From: a virus
DNA length: 24,318 bases
IMG/VR virus record: IMGVR_UViG_3300044766_000021
Location: 1 to 24,318 of that record
Direction: 5' to 3' (one strand)
Shown: positions 20,767-24,318 of the stretch, one piece after another
How the letters are laid out: each line of letters starts with the position of its first letter
Position numbering within the stretch: the first letter of the stretch is position 1
The notes under the pieces: generated by a model
Told to the model about the DNA's origin: nothing
Databases searched by the model: none
What the model saw: only the letters and a program-made list of their open reading frames with translations
Position numbers and translations under genes: made by a program

Positions 20767-21786
20767 ATGGCTTCTGCTGCAACTGTAGCGTTGTTCGGAG
20801 AGTTGGCGGGTACTGGTAGCGCTGCTCCCACGATGGCTCAGCGCACGGCGGTCTTCCTCAAGGTGTTCGGTGGGGAAGTCATCACTGCGTTTGAGAAGAT
20901 GTCCCTCATGCTCGACAAGCATCAGATCCGCACGATTCAGAGCGGCAAGTCCGTTCAGTTCCCCACCCTCGGGCGGGTGACCTCGGCGTACCACGTTCCC
21001 GGCACGGAGTTGGTTGGTCAGGCGACCGTTACCAACGAGATCGTCATCACCATCGACGCGCTGCTTACCTCCAGTGTCTTCCTCGACACGCTGGACGAGG
21101 CGATCAGCCACTTCGATGTGCGTTCGGTGTACTCGACGGAGATGGGTCGTCAGCTGGCCCGCAACTTCGATGAGTCCGTCATGATGGAAGTGTTCCGCGG
21201 TGCGAAGGCGGGGGCGCTCATGTCCCACAACCTCGCGGCTGCGTCCAAGGTCCAGTACCTTGGCTCGTCCTACGATGGGTTCTCTGTGGCAAACAAGGCG
21301 GCTGCGCTTGCAACCGCGATCTTCACTCAGGCTGCGGTCTGGGACAACCAGTTCGTTCCCGGTGATCGCTATCTGGCCCTGAAGCCTGTGGACTACAACG
21401 CACTCGTCCAGAATACTGCTGCCATCAACTCCGACTGGGGTGGGCAAGGTGCGTATTCGGACGGTACGGTGCTCCGCATTGGTGGGGTCAACATCATCAA
21501 GGCTCCTGCGCTTACCGGCGTGGTTGAGGTCGATACCTCCGGGCTGACCACCGGTGTTGCGGCTGGCGCGGCTGTTCAGGTTGCGCACGGCGCGGCTGGT
21601 GACACGGACGTTCGGGCGATCATGTTCACGAAGGACGCGGTGGGAACCGTGAAGCTCATGGACATCAGCACTGAGGCCGGGTACGACATCCGGCGTCAGG
21701 GCACGCTGCTCGTCGCCAAGTATGCGATGGGCCACGGCGTTATCAATGCCGATGGTTGCGCGTACTTCGCCAACGATGCGAGCTAA
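20767..21786 (+). CDS. Major capsid protein (T7 gp10A-like)
   Basis: 339 residues from ATG 20767, behind AAAGGAGAT. T7 gp10A has 345. It has the HK97-fold pattern of this family: GEVITAFEKMSLMLDKHQIR, SGKSVQFPTLGRV, YHVPGTELVG, YSTEMGRQLARNFDESVMME, VPGDRYLALKPVDYNALVQN. The leader of 137 bases before it (20630-20766) holds a small hairpin (AGC-ATCCC-GA-GGGAC-GCT) but no gene. The codons are strongly GC-rich and uniform, as expected of a highly expressed gene. A terminator follows directly. Confidence 0.97.
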   Translation: MASAATVALFGELAGTGSAAPTMAQRTAVFLKVFGGEVITAFEKMSLMLDKHQIRTIQSGKSVQFPTLGRVTSAYHVPGTELVGQATVTNEIVITIDALLTSSVFLDTLDEAISHFDVRSVYSTEMGRQLARNFDESVMMEVFRGAKAGALMSHNLAAASKVQYLGSSYDGFSVANKAAALATAIFTQAAVWDNQFVPGDRYLALKPVDYNALVQNTAAINSDWGGQGAYSDGTVLRIGGVNIIKAPALTGVVEVDTSGLTTGVAAGAAVQVAHGAAGDTDVRAIMFTKDAVGTVKLMDISTEAGYDIRRQGTLLVAKYAMGHGVINADGCAYFANDAS

Positions 21787-21806
21787 GTAACACAGCATCA
21801 AACCAA

Positions 21807-21839
21807 GGGGAGTCCCTTACCGGGGGCTCCCCTTTTTTT
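21807..21839 (+). terminator. Strong rho-independent terminator after capsid
   Basis: GGGGAG-T-CCC pairs with GGG-G-CTCCCC around TTACCG, followed by seven T. It sits 20 bases after the capsid stop, the position of Tphi in T7, and would limit read-through into the genes beyond. Confidence 0.95.
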
Positions 21840-21867
21840 GCTACGGAGGCAAAGCTGAGTACGCTCA

Positions 21868-21884
21868 CTCCTTCGTCGCTGCGC
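21868..21884 (+). repeat. Dispersed repeat CTCCTTCGTCGCTGCGC, copy 3
   Basis: Third copy of the 17-mer family, with one base different from the copy at 2226. It lies in the spacer between the capsid terminator and the next gene. Confidence 0.6.
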
Positions 21885-21950
21885 ACGGGAGAGGCTTCGG
21901 CCATCGTAGATGGCGCTGCCATCATCCAAAAATAAATCAAGGAGGCACAC

Positions 21951-23516
21951 ATGGCGTTTCCTGCGGACTGGCAGTATCGCAAAAGCATAACACTGAGTAG
22001 AGCGTCAGGTGCTGTCACCAACTATCAAAAGAAAATTTTAGTAAGTGAAGCGGCGTCGTCCCATATAACTGATAATTTCAATCGCAGCAACTCGAGTCCA
22101 GTGGATGGGAACTGGGCAACGCTTCAAGGGTCTGGAATCAAACTTGTATCTAATGGGGTGCGGGGGATTGCTTCTAATGCCTACGGTGTCTCTGTTCGTA
22201 GTGAAACATTTTCTCCTGACCAATATGCCACAATTACTTTCGGTAACGTAGTAAGCCTTGGAGATTATCACGCGCTTGTTGTCCGCGGCCATTTAGATGG
22301 GGGCCTAAATTATTATGTGTGGCAGAAAGACGCGACCTCAGCAACCACATATTATATGCAAAAGGTTCTCAATGGAACGGACACAGCGATTGCCACAATT
22401 ACAGGTGGACCAAGCTCCATTACTTACCCCCGCCAAAGGCTCGCCGTTATTGGTTCGAAAATCACAGTGGCATATTGGACTGGGTCGGAGTGGATAAACT
22501 TCTACTCGGTACAGGATACAAGTATTACGCACGGCGCTCCGGGTTTACGAGATTATAACGTCCGTGTCGATGACAACTATCGAATGGATGATTTCGAATG
22601 CGGAGACGTCACAGATGTTGGTTGTGGTGGCCACTGCAAAACAGACTTCTCAGACCTTAGATTCACGGCCGCAGACGGGATAACACTTCTGGACTACTAT
22701 ATTGAAGATGTTACAGGCACCACACCGAACCAGATTGCTACGGTTTGGGTAGAATTTGATTCCATCGGCACCGGAGCAACCACCTTCTATATGTATTATG
22801 GGAACGCAGCCGCTACTGCTGTGAGCAGCGGACCAAATACCTTCATCCTGTTCGAAGATTTCAACGCCCTGTCAGACGGCAATCTCAACGGGCAAAACGG
22901 ATGGTCCGGCCACACAGACTGGCAAGTCGCAACGACCACAAAGTACGAAGGCGCCAAGGCTGTACAATCGGCTGGCGGGGGAGCAACCTGCCAGATATCG
23001 AAGGCAATCTCTTCGGGAGCGGAAACCCTTTATCACCTGTTTGCACAAATGAGGATGAGGCATTCTCAGGTATCTACCGGGAACTGCCTCGACATCTATC
23101 TCTCGGAAGGAACAAGTCAGATCACAGCAATCGCTATTTCTATGGGTCAGTTCGTCGACTTAGTGTACCCTCCCTCTTGGCCAAACATCGGATTAGCGCC
23201 GTCGAACGACACTTGGTACAAGGTGGTTTTGGGAATCGACTCCGCAGGCACTCATAAAACTTTGGTGGATGATGTGGAATACTCTGCAGGAGCCGCAGCC
23301 AACATGATTAATGTATCCTCAACAATCAACAAGATTGTTCTGGAACAGTACGTGGCGGGTGGCGCGGCTCTCGTGGATCAGATTATGATCGGATATTACT
23401 TGCCCACCGGACCTATCTGGGGTACATGGGGTTCCGAAGAGTCTCTTGGCGGTGGTGGTGGTGCAGTAATGAACTCTCATTTCTTCGTCATGTTATTGGC
23501 GGGAGGAGGCAGATAG
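21951..23516 (+). CDS. DUF2341 surface protein with inserted lectin-like domain
   Basis: 521 residues from ATG 21951, after CAAGGAGG. DUF2341 begins at WQYRKSITLSRASGAVTNYQ and resumes at residues 229-284 with CKTDFSDLRFTAADGITL, a WVEF strand and YMYYGNAAA, the usual domain end. Between them, about residues 38-220 form a separate beta-rich unit starting HITDNFNRSN, so the domain is split by an insertion. A second such unit follows (FEDFNALSDGNLNGQNGWSG to about 500), then a Gly-rich tail. These units look like LamG/concanavalin-type sugar-binding folds. Position after the capsid suggests capsid decoration or a tail adhesin. The insertion region is AT-richer than the capsid gene. Confidence 0.8.
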   Translation: MAFPADWQYRKSITLSRASGAVTNYQKKILVSEAASSHITDNFNRSNSSPVDGNWATLQGSGIKLVSNGVRGIASNAYGVSVRSETFSPDQYATITFGNVVSLGDYHALVVRGHLDGGLNYYVWQKDATSATTYYMQKVLNGTDTAIATITGGPSSITYPRQRLAVIGSKITVAYWTGSEWINFYSVQDTSITHGAPGLRDYNVRVDDNYRMDDFECGDVTDVGCGGHCKTDFSDLRFTAADGITLLDYYIEDVTGTTPNQIATVWVEFDSIGTGATTFYMYYGNAAATAVSSGPNTFILFEDFNALSDGNLNGQNGWSGHTDWQVATTTKYEGAKAVQSAGGGATCQISKAISSGAETLYHLFAQMRMRHSQVSTGNCLDIYLSEGTSQITAIAISMGQFVDLVYPPSWPNIGLAPSNDTWYKVVLGIDSAGTHKTLVDDVEYSAGAAANMINVSSTINKIVLEQYVAGGAALVDQIMIGYYLPTGPIWGTWGSEESLGGGGGAVMNSHFFVMLLAGGGR

Positions 23517-24318
23517 TTGAAAAAGAATACCGCTACAAAATGGATTGTCTTCGCCTTCGACCGAACGGACAACACGCCGAAGACCGGAGATTCTGCGCAA
23601 ATCACCGCCAATGTCTACATTGATGGCGGCGGAACAAATGCTGTTGATGATACCAACCCAGCTGAGTTGGGGGCCGGGTACTACATCTTCGATATCACAG
23701 CCGCAGAGTGCAACGGGGATCTTGTTGTGATCGCTCCTGCGAGTTCAACGGCCGATATACAAGTCATTGGCGTGCCGGGGGCCGCGTGGACGGATACATT
23801 ATCCGCCGAGATCGCCGTGGTTGACGGGATCGTTGATGCCATTGTAGTTGACACAGGTACAGACATCCCAGCACTGATTGCTGATGTTCCGACCGTCACT
23901 GAATTTGAAGCGCGGTCTCTCCCCTCAGCCGACTACACGGTAGTCACTGATCTTCCTGTAGCCCCCGACAATGCGGGTATCACTGCTATTAAAAACAAGA
24001 CGGACAGCCTTCCGACTGACCCCGCTGATGAGAGCCTCATCATCGCAGCCACGGATGCACTCGTCGCCAAGATTGATGTGATTGATGGCATCGTTGACAG
24101 CATCCTCGTGGACACCGGAGCAACCCTCGACGCTAAGATCGACTTGATCCTTGCGGACACGGGTGAACTGCAGACTGACCTTGCTGATGGCGGGCGTTTG
24201 GATCTGCTCGTTGATGCAATCCTGCTCGACACCGGCACCACCCTCGATGGCAAGATTACTGTTGTCGATGGCAAAGCCGACACGATCAGTACCGCTGTTG
24301 TCACTACCATCCCCGCCG
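23517..24318 (+). CDS. Repeat-containing appendage protein (3' truncated)
   Basis: TTG 23517 lies 7 bases after GGGAGGAGG and directly follows the previous stop. The frame is open to the window end (267 codons seen). The first ~90 residues look like a beta-sandwich (TKWIVFAFDRTDNTPKTGDS, GAGYYIFDITAAE). From residue 105 a short unit recurs: VDAIVVDTGTDIP (106), VDSILVDTGATL (193), DLILADTGELQ (209), VDAILLDTGTTL (232). Such repeats occur in phage surface proteins and probably form an elongated helix or coiled coil. It is a likely fibre or decoration protein. The end is beyond the window. Confidence 0.75.
   Translation, partial: MKKNTATKWIVFAFDRTDNTPKTGDSAQITANVYIDGGGTNAVDDTNPAELGAGYYIFDITAAECNGDLVVIAPASSTADIQVIGVPGAAWTDTLSAEIAVVDGIVDAIVVDTGTDIPALIADVPTVTEFEARSLPSADYTVVTDLPVAPDNAGITAIKNKTDSLPTDPADESLIIAATDALVAKIDVIDGIVDSILVDTGATLDAKIDLILADTGELQTDLADGGRLDLLVDAILLDTGTTLDGKITVVDGKADTISTAVVTTIPA

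Noticed and set aside
20626-21801. A 391-codon open frame on the minus strand opposite the capsid gene.
   Set aside because: It is a shadow of the highly biased capsid codons. The capsid protein is unmistakable, and the antisense product has no family signature.
1-24318. CRISPR arrays, insertion sequences or rRNA.
   Set aside because: No regularly spaced repeats, transposase genes or rRNA-like sequence were found.

Overview
The window is a stretch of a T7-like podovirus genome (Autographiviridae-type, short-tailed phage), either a free phage or a prophage. All convincing genes lie on the + strand. The diagnostic set is a single-subunit T7-type RNA polymerase, a gp2.5-like single-stranded DNA-binding protein, endonuclease I, primase-helicase, a T7-type DNA polymerase, a gp6-like exonuclease, a gp7.3-like virion protein, portal, scaffold and major capsid, in the T7 order. 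The host cannot be named from this sequence. A small lipoprotein with a clean lipobox, sigma70-like promoters and strong AGGAGG ribosome sites fit a Gram-negative bacterium.

Layout. 1-5457 is an early/accessory region of small proteins: zinc-ribbon proteins, tiny membrane peptides, one lipoprotein, a large protein with five predicted zinc ribbons, a metallopeptidase-like hydrolase with its own zinc ribbon, and a possible SpoVG-like protein. A terminator (about 1439) and a sigma70-type promoter (1491) divide it. 5458-7584 is a lysogeny-type module: promoter, small ORF, MarR-like winged-helix regulator, tyrosine integrase, a small basic ORF, a 39-base piece of a tRNA-Cys gene flanked by imperfect direct repeats (candidate attP), a complete tRNA-Met(CAT), and an inverted repeat overlapping the probable RNA polymerase promoter. 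7585-17999 carries the phage polymerase and DNA metabolism genes, densely packed with stop/start overlaps, and is interrupted by an HNH endonuclease and a truncated HNH-like ORF. It also carries a DUF3310 protein and a free-standing TSCPD (ribonucleotide reductase tail) protein. 18016-24318 is the virion module: gp7.3-like, portal, scaffold, capsid, a strong terminator in the position of T7 Tphi, then two surface or appendage candidates, the second cut by the window edge.

How the parts work together (inference). Host polymerase reads the early and lysogeny genes. The phage polymerase, under a promoter with an operator-like palindrome, switches on replication and morphogenesis. Integrase plus the tRNA-Cys piece suggest that this T7-like phage can integrate. 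Several genes were recovered from non-ATG starts or very short frames: the 41-residue lipoprotein at 2255, the TTG genes at 14143 and 23517, and the ORFs at 610, 1039, 1891, 17290 and 17820.
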